From JAYVFR01 sp043772945 (GTDB lineage Bacteria > Patescibacteriota > JACMRA01), in assembly GCA_043772945.1 (NCBI GenBank), contig JAYVFR010000025.1:1-21758 (forward strand): DNA of 21,758 bases, read 5' to 3'. The notes beneath the pieces were generated by a model. That model was given only the letters and a program-made list of their open reading frames with translations. It was not told the origin of the DNA and ran no database searches. Position numbers and translations under genes: made by a program. Below, piece by piece: positions 7,453-14,474 of this stretch; position 1 is the stretch's first letter, and each line of letters opens with the position of its first letter.

Positions 7453-8313
7453 ATGCAAAACAATAATTTTAATCCACAAGAAATTGATGTAATGTTCAAC
7501 AAAGCAACAGAGAGAGCTTTTAAAGGTGAGTACACAGACACTCAAATTGAAGGCGTTTATGTGTGCAAAAACTGTAACACCAAGCTTTATACAAGCGTAA
7601 GCAAATTTAGCTCTAGTTGTGGTTGGCCTAGTTTTGAAAGCTCCATTGATAATAACGTTAGAGAGGTGATTGATAGTGATGGGAGGCGTGTTGAAATTCT
7701 GTGCAATCACTGTGGCATACATTTAGGTCATGTATTCAGAGGTGAGAAGCTAACAACACTTGATACTCGTTACTGTGTAAACTCACTTAGCATGAAACTT
7801 GTTCCCAAAGCAGAGATTGATAGTATAGTTAATTTTGAGTCTGTAATTCTTGGGTGTGGATGCTTCTGGGGCGTAGAATATTGGTTTAAGAAATTAAAAG
7901 GAGTTATTCGAACTCAAGTAGGATACTCTGGAGGAGATTTAGACAATCCGAGTTACAGGCAAGTTTGTAATCAAATGGGTGGGCATCGCGAAGTAATTCT
8001 AATTGATTTTGATAAAAGTATTATTGGTCTAGAAGAGATTTTAAGGTATTTTTTTGAAATCCATGATTTTACTCAAATCGATGGTCAAGGGAATGATAGA
8101 GGCTTGCAATATGAATCAGTAATTTTTTATGAAAATCAACCAGAAAAAGAATTAAGCGAAACGATTATTAGTGAATTAGCTGATAAAAGTTACAGCGTTG
8201 CAACTAAGCTTTTACAAAGAACTAGTTTTTGGACAGCAGAGGAATATCACCAAGATTATTATGCTAAAAATGGTCACACTCCTTATTGCCATTTCTACAA
8301 AAAAATATTTTAA
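7453..8313 (+). CDS. msrBA: Bifunctional methionine sulfoxide reductase (MsrB-MsrA fusion)
   Basis: The protein has 286 residues. Residues 1-120 are MsrB, with zinc pairs Cys38/Cys41 and Cys84/Cys87, the CGWPSF motif, and catalytic Cys108 in RYCVNS (usually RHCVNG). Residues 130-286 are MsrA, with catalytic Cys137 in GCFWGVE, GYSGG, HREV, and HDFT...QGNDRG.QY. Together the domains reduce both R- and S-methionine sulfoxide, repairing oxidised proteins. The order is B then A; Neisseria and Streptococcus fusions are A then B. No signal peptide is present, so it acts in the cytoplasm. There is no Shine-Dalgarno sequence. It converges on the SIMPL-domain gene, with 8 bases between the stops. Confidence 0.95.
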   Translation: MQNNNFNPQEIDVMFNKATERAFKGEYTDTQIEGVYVCKNCNTKLYTSVSKFSSSCGWPSFESSIDNNVREVIDSDGRRVEILCNHCGIHLGHVFRGEKLTTLDTRYCVNSLSMKLVPKAEIDSIVNFESVILGCGCFWGVEYWFKKLKGVIRTQVGYSGGDLDNPSYRQVCNQMGGHREVILIDFDKSIIGLEEILRYFFEIHDFTQIDGQGNDRGLQYESVIFYENQPEKELSETIISELADKSYSVATKLLQRTSFWTAEEYHQDYYAKNGHTPYCHFYKKIF

Positions 8314-8321
8314 ATAATTTG

Positions 8322-9107
8322 TTATTTTAAGCTATAAAAAGCAGTAGAGTTAGAGTAAACGGTTATTTCAGTTTCACCGGTTAATAATTCTGGAGCGGAT
8401 TTAGCTGGTTCACTAACACCTGCATTAGCTTCTTTGGTGTTATAATGTGGCGTTGCGTATCCGCTATTATCACACCCTACTGAGGTAGTTCCTTGAGATT
8501 CAGTTTTAACAAGTTTACCATTAATGGCTTCTATCTTTTTATAGGCTGTTTCTTGGGTTTTGATTTCTACTTGGCTTTTTAAATCATTACAAATATCTTC
8601 CACATTACCGATATCATAAATAAAAGAATCAAATTGTGTTACTCCTCTTTTGATAGTTTCATTTAAGACCATGTTTGGTTTAGTTGGGTCGCTAGAGATT
8701 TTTTCAAAAGTTATTTCAATACTTTTATCTAACACAGTAGATACACTTTTGTCAGTCTTGTCAGGTTTCTCAGGTAATGTTGGAGCGTAATAAGAATAAT
8801 CAGGATACGAAGTTATATTTGTTTTAATTTTGGATTTATCAAGCCCACTAGATGCTAAATATTCTTGGATTGAATTTGATTTTTCGGTAATTTCAGCATT
8901 CATTTTTTCTAAATTACTTCCTGTTAATCGTATGTGTAGAGTAATCGCGGCGCTTTCTGGTTTAATTTTTTTTGATAATTTTTCAGAAATTGGTAGCGAG
9001 GATAAAACTTGGGTATTACGACTGTAAGTGTAGACCGCTGCTCCGCTGACACTAATTAGCGACAAGAGGCAAATTATAATAAATAGATAAGAAAGATTTT
9101 TAAACAT
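8322..9107 (-). CDS. SIMPL domain (DUF541) secreted or anchored protein
   Basis: The protein has 261 residues. An N-terminal hydrophobic segment (about 5-28) is a signal peptide or anchor. The rest matches the SIMPL/DUF541 pattern: a beta strand with AAITLHIRLTG, a long helix with the SNSIQEYLASSGLDKSKIKTN type of segment, a YY-containing strand, a second helix after DICNDLKSQ, and a final strand in the LTGETEITVYSN region. The family's molecular function is poorly known; members occur in periplasmic and surface proteins. It is the only gene in its direction here. Promoter hexamers are not clear. Confidence 0.8.
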   Translation of the reverse strand: MFKNLSYLFIIICLLSLISVSGAAVYTYSRNTQVLSSLPISEKLSKKIKPESAAITLHIRLTGSNLEKMNAEITEKSNSIQEYLASSGLDKSKIKTNITSYPDYSYYAPTLPEKPDKTDKSVSTVLDKSIEITFEKISSDPTKPNMVLNETIKRGVTQFDSFIYDIGNVEDICNDLKSQVEIKTQETAYKKIEAINGKLVKTESQGTTSVGCDNSGYATPHYNTKEANAGVSEPAKSAPELLTGETEITVYSNSTAFYSLK

Positions 9108-9192
9108 AGAGTAATTTTTTTGAGTTTTTATAAAAAAATAATTGGAAGTTAATTCAAAATAAGTTGTACTGAGATAAGGAAATTGTCAAAAA

Positions 9193-9221
9193 TTGCTAAA
9201 AAGATTTATTTTTTATATACT
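9193..9221 (+). promoter_or_regulatory. Promoter of the second DUF1003 gene
   Basis: TTGCTA (9193-9198), 17 bases, TATACT (9216-9221). The predicted transcription start near 9228 leaves a leader of about 10 bases before the ATG at 9238. It also argues against an upstream TTG start at 9193, which would lie inside the -35 box. Confidence 0.5.
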
Positions 9222-9237
9222 CCGTGCGAATTTCAAT

Positions 9238-9693
9238 ATGTCTAAATTATCAAAAAATTTTAAAAAACAAAAACCAGAAAATAGTTTAGGATCTAAAATA
9301 TCTGATAAAGTTACCAACATTATTGGAAGTTGGAAGTTTATTATTATTCAATCATCATTTATATTTTTGTGGTTATCTTTAAATATATTTTTGCCAGAAC
9401 AGTTTCGGTGGGATCCTTATACTTTTACATTACTTAATCTTGGGCTTTCATTTCAAGCAGCATACACTGCGCCTATAATTATGATGAGTCAAAATAGGGC
9501 GGCAGAGCGTGACAGACAAAAAGTTGATGAGGATTATCAAGTTAATGTTTTAGCTGAAAATGAAATTGAAACTATTTTAAAAAGCTTGGTTAATTTAAGT
9601 AGTGAAATTATTAAACACAAAGATATTAAAGAAGATTTAAAAACTTTGCAAACTGAAATTCAAGATTTGAAAAACTTAATGAAAAAAGACTAA
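9238..9693 (+). CDS. DUF1003 family membrane protein, second copy
   Basis: About 151 residues from the ATG at 9238. The order is a basic N-terminus, a first helix in the SWKFIIIQSSFIFLWLS region, the family loop EQFRWDPYTF, a second helix, then MMSQNRAAERDRQKVDEDYQVN and a long charged coiled-coil tail. The family motif RxDPxPF/Y-F is recognisable, as is the acidic segment after the second helix. It is clearly diverged from the copy at 4031, so this is an old paralogue rather than a recent duplication. Function is unknown. It converges on the glucanase gene, with 6 bases between stop codons. Confidence 0.83.
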   Translation: MSKLSKNFKKQKPENSLGSKISDKVTNIIGSWKFIIIQSSFIFLWLSLNIFLPEQFRWDPYTFTLLNLGLSFQAAYTAPIIMMSQNRAAERDRQKVDEDYQVNVLAENEIETILKSLVNLSSEIIKHKDIKEDLKTLQTEIQDLKNLMKKD

Positions 9694-9694
9694 A

Positions 9695-9708
9695 TTAATT
9701 TAAATTAA
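9695..9708. repeat. Perfect AT palindrome at a convergent gene junction
   Basis: TTAATTTAAATTAA is a perfect 14-base palindrome. It lies between the converging DUF1003 and glucanase genes and contains the glucanase stop codon. It could act as a weak bidirectional transcript end. Its AT-only composition makes chance plausible. Confidence 0.3.
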
Positions 9709-11079
9709 GCAGTTATTTGAATTATTAATAGAACTAGGAGAGCCAGAGGTAAGAGAGGTGGTGTTTAAAGCGAAAAAAGTTGTATTTATTGAGCTAGTCT
9801 GAGAGTTAGGGCGACCAATAAATTCTGTCCAGTTATAATTCTTAAAATCTCTAATAGGAATATTTGAATTGCAAGAATTCATAAGCGAATTTAGTACTGT
9901 CATTTTATCTTTATGAATATTAATCCAATCATCTTGGCCACCATCTCCTAAAATTCCTCCAGTGTCGCCAGAGTTTGGATTCCAAGACCAGTAAAACCAA
10001 TTGCAAATTCTTTTAGTTTTCATAAATTCTGTTAATTTATCAAAGACGGCCCTTTCTTTGGTTTCTTTGCGACCATATTGCCCTCCAAATTCTCCGATTG
10101 TAATAGTATAACCACTGTCAACTGCAAATCCAAATTTAGTTTGCCACCAGGTTGATAGATTATTAGGAAAATTACTATCATTAAATTCAGCCTGAATTGA
10201 TACATCGGGTCCGTATACATGAGGGCTTAAAACAAGTTTACTAGCTGGGATAGATTCAGAGCGAATAGGAAAGCATTTAATAGGCTGGAAATTTTCACCC
10301 CAGTAATAATTTAAACTATTATTGCTACAAGTTAGGTTTCCACCAGTTGTACCCTCAACAAAGATTAAAATCCGTGAATTTACCTGATTAACAGCCTTAC
10401 CAGCTTTTTCAGCCGCCAGCCGCCAGTCTCTTGTTGCGTTGTCGCTACCCCAGTCAACACTAGTATGAGGTTCATTTTTTAGGTCAAGTCCAACAAAGTT
10501 AGGATTATTGCTAAATTCTGTTGCTACAAATTTTAAATCGTCTAACCAGTTTTCTTCAGAGTAATTGATAGTATACCATTTTTCGCTTATTGCTTGGCAA
10601 TCAGGTCTGTGGTGGTCTAAAATAAAATACATTCCTTGACTAGACATTTCATCTGTAATCTTTTTTAAAGTTTCAAGTGGTTTTAAATTTGCAATATCTG
10701 CGTTTCTATCATTTGAGGTATTAACACTGCCTCGATTAGTTATATTTTTAAGAGTCGCTGGACAAAATGGAATTCTAAAAGCGTTGAAATTCAAATCTTT
10801 CACTTGAGCTATCATGTCTTTGTAATCACGAGTCCATAAACCATGAGGTACAAGCGTAGAGTCAACTTCTGCCCCAAACCAATTAACTCCAAAAAGTTGA
10901 ATTTCAGTTCCATTTTTATAAATTTTATTCTGAGAAGTGGTATATTCATTGATTGCTTGAACCTTTAAATTACTTTTATTTTTATTTATAGTAAACAAGC
11001 TACTCAAGCTGAGTGTTAAAACTAATATAAGAATTATATAAAATGTTTTTTGAATCTTTTGGGGCTTCTTCGTTAGCAT
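9700..11079 (-). CDS. Secreted glycoside hydrolase family 5 endoglucanase
   Basis: The protein has 459 residues. Residues 10-31 are a signal peptide or anchor. The GH5 TIM barrel spans about 45-395: LFGVNWFGAE near 62-71, FRIPF at 101-105, LDHHRPD at 154-160, the acid/base Glu203 in LKNEPH, HVYG at 287-290, the nucleophile Glu330 in IGEFGG, and a late WFYWSWNPNSGDTGG segment. Both catalytic glutamates are present, so an active enzyme is likely. Similarity is to cellulase-type GH5 enzymes, giving endo-1,4-beta-glucanase as the best guess, with other beta-glucans or mannans possible. The C-terminal 60 residues are Ser/Asn/Thr-rich with no recognisable binding domain. It is 70 bases after the FemAB-like gene. 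Confidence 0.9.
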   Translation of the reverse strand: MLTKKPQKIQKTFYIILILVLTLSLSSLFTINKNKSNLKVQAINEYTTSQNKIYKNGTEIQLFGVNWFGAEVDSTLVPHGLWTRDYKDMIAQVKDLNFNAFRIPFCPATLKNITNRGSVNTSNDRNADIANLKPLETLKKITDEMSSQGMYFILDHHRPDCQAISEKWYTINYSEENWLDDLKFVATEFSNNPNFVGLDLKNEPHTSVDWGSDNATRDWRLAAEKAGKAVNQVNSRILIFVEGTTGGNLTCSNNSLNYYWGENFQPIKCFPIRSESIPASKLVLSPHVYGPDVSIQAEFNDSNFPNNLSTWWQTKFGFAVDSGYTITIGEFGGQYGRKETKERAVFDKLTEFMKTKRICNWFYWSWNPNSGDTGGILGDGGQDDWINIHKDKMTVLNSLMNSCNSNIPIRDFKNYNWTEFIGRPNSQTSSINTTFFALNTTSLTSGSPSSINNSNNCLI

Positions 11080-11108
11080 ATTTTTATTTTTATTTTTATT
11101 TTTATTTT
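11080..11108 (-). repeat. Hexanucleotide repeat abutting the glucanase start codon
   Basis: On the minus strand this is four perfect AAAAAT units after a partial unit, ending directly at the ATG. It occupies the position where a Shine-Dalgarno sequence would be; none is present. Copy-number change would move the upstream leader relative to the start without altering the reading frame. Confidence 0.85.
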
Positions 11109-11110
11109 GG

Positions 11111-11126
11111 AGTGATTCACATCACT
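11111..11126. promoter_or_regulatory. Inverted repeat, possible operator or leader hairpin of the glucanase gene
   Basis: AGTGAT and ATCACT flank a 4-base centre (TCAC on the plus strand). It lies between the FemAB-like stop and the hexamer repeat. No T run follows on either strand, so it is not a normal terminator. Binding by a repressor or activator is possible. Confidence 0.4.
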
Positions 11127-11149
11127 TTCTTTAATTTCTCTATCTTAAT

Positions 11150-12214
11150 TTATTTCTTTAAAAAAGACAAATCTTTAACTTTTTTACGTATTTTGATAAG
11201 AGTTTGAATATTTTTATAGGTCAGAGGCTTTAAAGCTACATCGATAGGTCCTAAAAATTGCCTTAATTTTCCTCTATAACCATCTTTAAATTTGCTGTAA
11301 CCACTTCCAATTTCATAGCCTCCCATATCGTAGTTATTGCATCCTTCTAGTCTAGCTTGCCTAATAACAAGCAATTGTAATAAATATTGACTTCTATCAT
11401 GCATTGCACTTGGAGTATTACCACCTAGAATATAATATAAACAATCATTTAACATAATCCCAAGAAACACTGACAAAGGCTCTTTTTTTTCGTTATAAAC
11501 TACGCAAATTCTACCGAAGTTTTCCATCATCATCTCATAAAGATATTTTTTTGGTTGTGTACTAAAATTTTGTCTTTGAGTAGTAGAATAGTGAACGGCC
11601 CAAAAGGCTTCAAAGTTTTCTTTAGTTTTTTCAAAAGAATAGCTATAATTTTCACTCTCATACTCTTTTAATAACTTTCGAGTATAACGCCTTACTTGCT
11701 CATTTGTTTTAGACCAAAAAACTTGATTGTTGTCCCAGAATTGAATTAGTGTATCAGTTATTGAGTCACGTTTTACACAGCAATTAAGATCGCAAACAGT
11801 TGATTGTAGATATTGAATTTTTTTGGTATTACTAGTAACTAATAAATTCTTTAATGGCAAATTTTTCAGCAGCTTTACATAATTACTGGTGTTATCATAA
11901 TCAAGACTTTTAGTTAAATTATCGTCAAAATCAAATTTTATAAAACAAATGTTTCTTTTTTTCGCTTCTATTATTATTTTTTCAAAAAATTGTTTTAGAT
12001 CTAATTCTAAGATATCAACATCCTTATTTACATTTTTTAGAATAGGTCCTTTGGGTAAATACCAGAATTTTTGTTTTAATTTCCAGGAATATTCGTAAAT
12101 ATAGCTAGAGTAATTTTCATCTTCAAAGAAAGTATAGTTATGATTAGCTCCAGAGGCATTTTTCCAAAAATTAGCCCATTCTGGTGTTTGTAAAAAATAG
12201 TGTAGTGGTTTCAT
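11150..12214 (-). CDS. FemAB/FemX-like aminoacyltransferase (peptidoglycan cross-bridge)
   Basis: About 354 residues from the ATG at 12212-12214; a TTG three codons earlier is less likely. It shows the FemAB pattern of two GNAT-like halves: N-terminal LQTPEWANFWKNA, a KFDFDD strand, the YLQSTVCDL segment, a basic helix with EQVRRYTRKL, then the second half with VHYSTTQRQNF, LSVFLGIMLNDCLYYILGG, and the C-terminal NNYDMGGYEIGSGYSKFKDGYRG motif. These enzymes transfer amino acids from aminoacyl-tRNA to the lipid II stem peptide. That implies a peptidoglycan wall with an interpeptide bridge. The inserted residue cannot be predicted. The gene is followed by the glucanase gene. Confidence 0.88.
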   Translation of the reverse strand: MKPLHYFLQTPEWANFWKNASGANHNYTFFEDENYSSYIYEYSWKLKQKFWYLPKGPILKNVNKDVDILELDLKQFFEKIIIEAKKRNICFIKFDFDDNLTKSLDYDNTSNYVKLLKNLPLKNLLVTSNTKKIQYLQSTVCDLNCCVKRDSITDTLIQFWDNNQVFWSKTNEQVRRYTRKLLKEYESENYSYSFEKTKENFEAFWAVHYSTTQRQNFSTQPKKYLYEMMMENFGRICVVYNEKKEPLSVFLGIMLNDCLYYILGGNTPSAMHDRSQYLLQLLVIRQARLEGCNNYDMGGYEIGSGYSKFKDGYRGKLRQFLGPIDVALKPLTYKNIQTLIKIRKKVKDLSFLKK

Positions 12215-12244
12215 GTTAATCAAATTGCTTTAACTAAATTAAGA

Positions 12245-12250
12245 TGTCAA
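12245..12250 (-). promoter_or_regulatory. -35 element of the FemAB-like gene
   Basis: A perfect TTGACA on the minus strand lies 36 bases from the ATG at 12214. The -10 region (CAATTT) is weak. The spacing predicts transcription starting at or next to the start codon. Confidence 0.4.
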
Positions 12251-12255
12251 ACAAC

Positions 12256-12283
12256 AAAAAAACTCCCATCAATATATGACGAG
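12256..12283 (-). terminator. Probable terminator of rpsO
   Basis: Read on the minus strand, an imperfect hairpin (CTC.TCA, 5-base loop, TGA..GAG; 12263-12283) is followed by seven T residues (12256-12262). It lies 45 bases after the rpsO stop and just before the FemAB -35 element, so it separates the two units. Confidence 0.5.
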
Positions 12284-12328
12284 AAAGTTTATAGTTTGCT
12301 AGCTAATAAATATTTGGTAATTAACTAA

Positions 12329-12604
12329 CTACAAAGGCTTTAATTTATTTGTAGCTATTACTTTTTTGTAGCGAACTTGAGAAACACTAGACAAGTAACG
12401 TAATAAGCTTCTGCGTCGACCTACTTTACGTAGTAATCCTCTACGAGAAGAGAAATCTTTTGGAGCTGCCTTAAGGTGTTCAGTAAGGTTTGCAATTTCA
12501 GTCGTTAGGATTGCAACTTGTACTTCTGGAGATCCCTTATCGGCATCATGAATTTGTGTTTTAGAGATGATAGTTGATTTTTTAGCGTTGATAGTTTTTG
12601 ACAT
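12329..12604 (-). CDS. rpsO: 30S ribosomal protein S15
   Basis: The protein has 91 residues, standard for bacterial S15 (89 plus two). Family motifs are present: KSTIISKTQIHDADKGSPEVQVAILT, the NLTEHLKAAPKDFSSRRGLLRKVGRRRSLLRYL region (RNA-binding helices with conserved His/Asp and the SRRGL..LV-type turn), and the closing RYKKVI. It binds the central domain of 16S rRNA early in 30S assembly. It is a single-gene unit with its own promoter and terminator. The leader of about 50 bases could hold an autoregulatory site, as known for S15 in other bacteria. Confidence 0.97.
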   Translation of the reverse strand: MSKTINAKKSTIISKTQIHDADKGSPEVQVAILTTEIANLTEHLKAAPKDFSSRRGLLRKVGRRRSLLRYLSSVSQVRYKKVIATNKLKPL

Positions 12605-12659
12605 ATTTATACTTTTATATACTTATTTTTTTGTATAGTTTTTATAGAATCTTACACAA

Positions 12660-12688
12660 ACAATAAGAGAAGAGAAGTGTTTTGTCAA
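12660..12688 (-). promoter_or_regulatory. Promoter of rpsO
   Basis: On the minus strand, perfect TTGACA (12683-12688), 17 bases, TATTGT (12660-12665). The leader to the ATG at 12604 would be about 50 bases, longer than for most genes here, and lacks a Shine-Dalgarno sequence. Confidence 0.55.
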
Positions 12689-12716
12689 TAATTGTCTTGA
12701 TTCTATTCATTATCTA

Positions 12717-13235
12717 TTATTTATCAATTTTACTTGAGGCTTCATTGAGAGTTTTATTGCTTTCGGTAAGCGCATCGTAAACAGATTGTCGAGCTTGTAA
12801 TATTTCAGTTCCTTTGGCATTTGCATTAGGTGCTATTTCAAATTTACCTTCACGGTTATTTAAGATAATATTTTCAGTCAATAATTTTTGATATATTTCA
12901 ATACTTTTGGCTAATTTTAAGTGTGTAGAAACTTCACTGTTTAAGCTTAATTCTATACCTTGCTTTTGTTTTACTAATTTTTCTGTTTTTTCAGTTAATA
13001 ATTTGAGATCACTTTCTGTTTTTAGTAATTTATCAGCGTTATTAGCTCCATTAATAATAAAATAAAACATCAAGACAATAGCTAAAATTGAGATAATTAA
13101 GGATCCTAAGGTAATGTAAGTGTAGACGTTCCAAAACGGAAGTGGCTGCATTTCTGGTTTAAGGTCATTATTTCTTAAATTAGGTTTCTGAGACTGAGAG
13201 CTGGTTGAGGGATAGTGTGGTATTTGTGAATTCAT
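12717..13235 (-). CDS. Single-pass membrane protein with coiled-coil outer part, unknown function
   Basis: The protein has 172 residues. A Pro/Ser/Gln-rich cytoplasmic N-terminus of about 35 residues is followed by one transmembrane helix (about 38-64). The remainder is almost wholly helical and charged, with a heptad-like stretch from about 70 to 122 (LLKTESDLKLLTEKTEKLV and following). I recognise no domain. It starts 6 bases after the RlpA-like gene and must be co-transcribed with it. A structural role at the envelope or division site is conceivable from topology and neighbour but not shown. Confidence 0.75.
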   Translation of the reverse strand: MNSQIPHYPSTSSQSQKPNLRNNDLKPEMQPLPFWNVYTYITLGSLIISILAIVLMFYFIINGANNADKLLKTESDLKLLTEKTEKLVKQKQGIELSLNSEVSTHLKLAKSIEIYQKLLTENIILNNREGKFEIAPNANAKGTEILQARQSVYDALTESNKTLNEASSKIDK

Positions 13236-13241
13236 AGAATA

Positions 13242-13943
13242 TTAAATTTTAGTAATTTGTATAGTTAAATATTTTTGGTTTTCAGGATTTCCTCCTAGTT
13301 TTTCAAAAATGTCGCGACTAACTATAATTAACGTTTCTGGATCCAAGATTCGCCAATCAGTGATTTTAACATTTAGATTTTTATCAAGGTTTTGGAGTTT
13401 AAGCTCACTGCCAATCGTAACTTTATCTGACAAGATTGTTTGCGGTATTAATGGTTGCCATTCAATTTTAGCCTGAAATGTGTTATTGTACTCTGGAGTT
13501 TGTGAAATTTCAAAATTAGGGCGGGATAAATCTATTTTATAATTGTTGTTTTCTTTAGTAATTTCTGGAAACAAGTTTGTTTCATGGCTTATGTTATAAT
13601 TATCGTTTAGAGCGTTATTTTTAATTATTGGTCTAATTGAGCTATTTGTGTTGTTTTCAGAATTAAAAACTCCACTAATCCAGGTAGAAAGATCAAAATT
13701 TGTTGAAAGAGTTGGTGGTAATTGCTGCAACAACTTTTTTTCTTGTTCTGTATTTTTAGCTTGGGCTATATGATTTACTGGATTACTAGACAATTTTGTT
13801 GAGGGGTTGGACGATAGATATTGTTTAGTTTTAATTGTGTTTGGACGTATACTGAGAACAAGTAAAATAAGAGCTAAGCTAAAAACTAAAACAAAAATTT
13901 TTCCTGTATTTTTTCGAAAAAAAACGTGAGATAAATATTTCAT
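13242..13943 (-). CDS. Membrane-anchored protein with RlpA-like double-psi beta-barrel domain
   Basis: About 233 residues. I choose the second ATG (13941-13943) because the predicted -10 box touches the first ATG (13947-13949). A basic N-terminus and one transmembrane helix (about 13-30) are followed by a Ser/Asn-rich spacer. The last 75 residues follow the RlpA/DPBB pattern: a strand ending TILSDKVTIGSELKLQNL, then LNVKITDWR (compare VxINDRGPF), then IIVSRDIFEKLGG (compare IDLSxxAAxxLG) and a final strand. RlpA-like domains bind or cleave peptidoglycan glycan strands. The match is recognisable but diverged, so enzymatic activity is uncertain. First gene of a two-gene operon. Confidence 0.55.
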   Translation of the reverse strand: MKYLSHVFFRKNTGKIFVLVFSLALILLVLSIRPNTIKTKQYLSSNPSTKLSSNPVNHIAQAKNTEQEKKLLQQLPPTLSTNFDLSTWISGVFNSENNTNSSIRPIIKNNALNDNYNISHETNLFPEITKENNNYKIDLSRPNFEISQTPEYNNTFQAKIEWQPLIPQTILSDKVTIGSELKLQNLDKNLNVKITDWRILDPETLIIVSRDIFEKLGGNPENQKYLTIQITKI

Positions 13944-13949
13944 GCTCAT

Positions 13950-13978
13950 AAATTAAAAAAAGCTCTAAATATTGTCAA
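13950..13978 (-). promoter_or_regulatory. Promoter of the RlpA-like operon
   Basis: On the minus strand, perfect TTGACA (13973-13978), 17 bases, TAATTT (13950-13955). The expected transcription start, 35 bases from the first base of the -35 box, coincides with the ATG at 13943, predicting a leaderless transcript. Confidence 0.5.
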
Positions 13979-13980
13979 AC

Positions 13981-14011
13981 AAAAACTCCCAAGAGAGAAT
14001 ACTCTAAGGAG
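13981..14011 (-). terminator. Terminator of the HU gene
   Basis: Read on the minus strand: CTCC (14008-14011) pairs with GGAG (13986-13989), and inside it AGAG-TATT-CTCT forms a second stem, followed by TTTTT (13981-13985). It begins about 40 bases after the HU stop. Confidence 0.55.
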
Positions 14012-14052
14012 AAATTTGTCAACAAAAAATTCTGCAAGGAATTAATGGGTTA

Positions 14053-14361
14053 TTACTTACTGTTTGTTGTCGCTTTAACGGCCTCTTTTAGAGTTTTACC
14101 GACTGAGAAAGAAACTGTTTTTGTTGCGGCGATTTTAATTTTTTCACCTGTTTTTGGGTTAACACCGTTACGAGCTTCACGTCTTTTTACTTTAAAAGTA
14201 CCGAATCCAGTTAAAGTTACTTCGTTCCCTTTAATCATGTTCTCTTCTACAACTGTGATAAATGCATCAAGCATAGTTGCAGCCTGTGCTTTTGAAACTT
14301 TTAATTTAATAGATAAAGCATCAACGAAATCTGTCTTGGTTAGTTTATGGGGAGTAGTCAT
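14053..14361 (-). CDS. hup: HU-family DNA-binding protein
   Basis: The protein has 102 residues, the usual HU/IHF length plus a short tail. Helical N-terminal KLTKTDFVDALSIKLKVSKA is followed by the dimerisation core GNEVTLTGFGTFKVKRREAR, then the DNA-binding arm with RNGVNPKTGEKIKIAATKTVSFSVGK, including the conserved Asn-Pro at its tip. It bends and compacts DNA as a dimer. It is a single gene with its own terminator. A TTGACA at 14424-14429 (minus strand) may be its -35, but no good -10 is seen. HU and IHF cannot be separated with certainty; HU is more likely. Confidence 0.94.
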   Translation of the reverse strand: MTTPHKLTKTDFVDALSIKLKVSKAQAATMLDAFITVVEENMIKGNEVTLTGFGTFKVKRREARNGVNPKTGEKIKIAATKTVSFSVGKTLKEAVKATTNSK

Positions 14362-14474
14362 AAAAATATAAATATAATGAGAATCTAATGTTCGGCTAAT
14401 AAACAGAGAGTTTTTGGTGATTTTGTCAAATATTATCTGGCTTGAGCTGTTTTAAGACTAAGTCAAAACAACTT

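Noticed and set aside
7438..7722. Open frame of 94 codons on the minus strand
   Set aside because: It lies antisense to the MsrB domain, and its product resembles no protein family.
9193..9237. Upstream TTG start for the second DUF1003 protein
   Set aside because: The TTG lies inside the -35 box of a good promoter, and the extra residues are not part of the family.
14045..14371. Open frame of 108 codons on the plus strand
   Set aside because: It is the antisense shadow of the HU gene, which matches its family over its full length.
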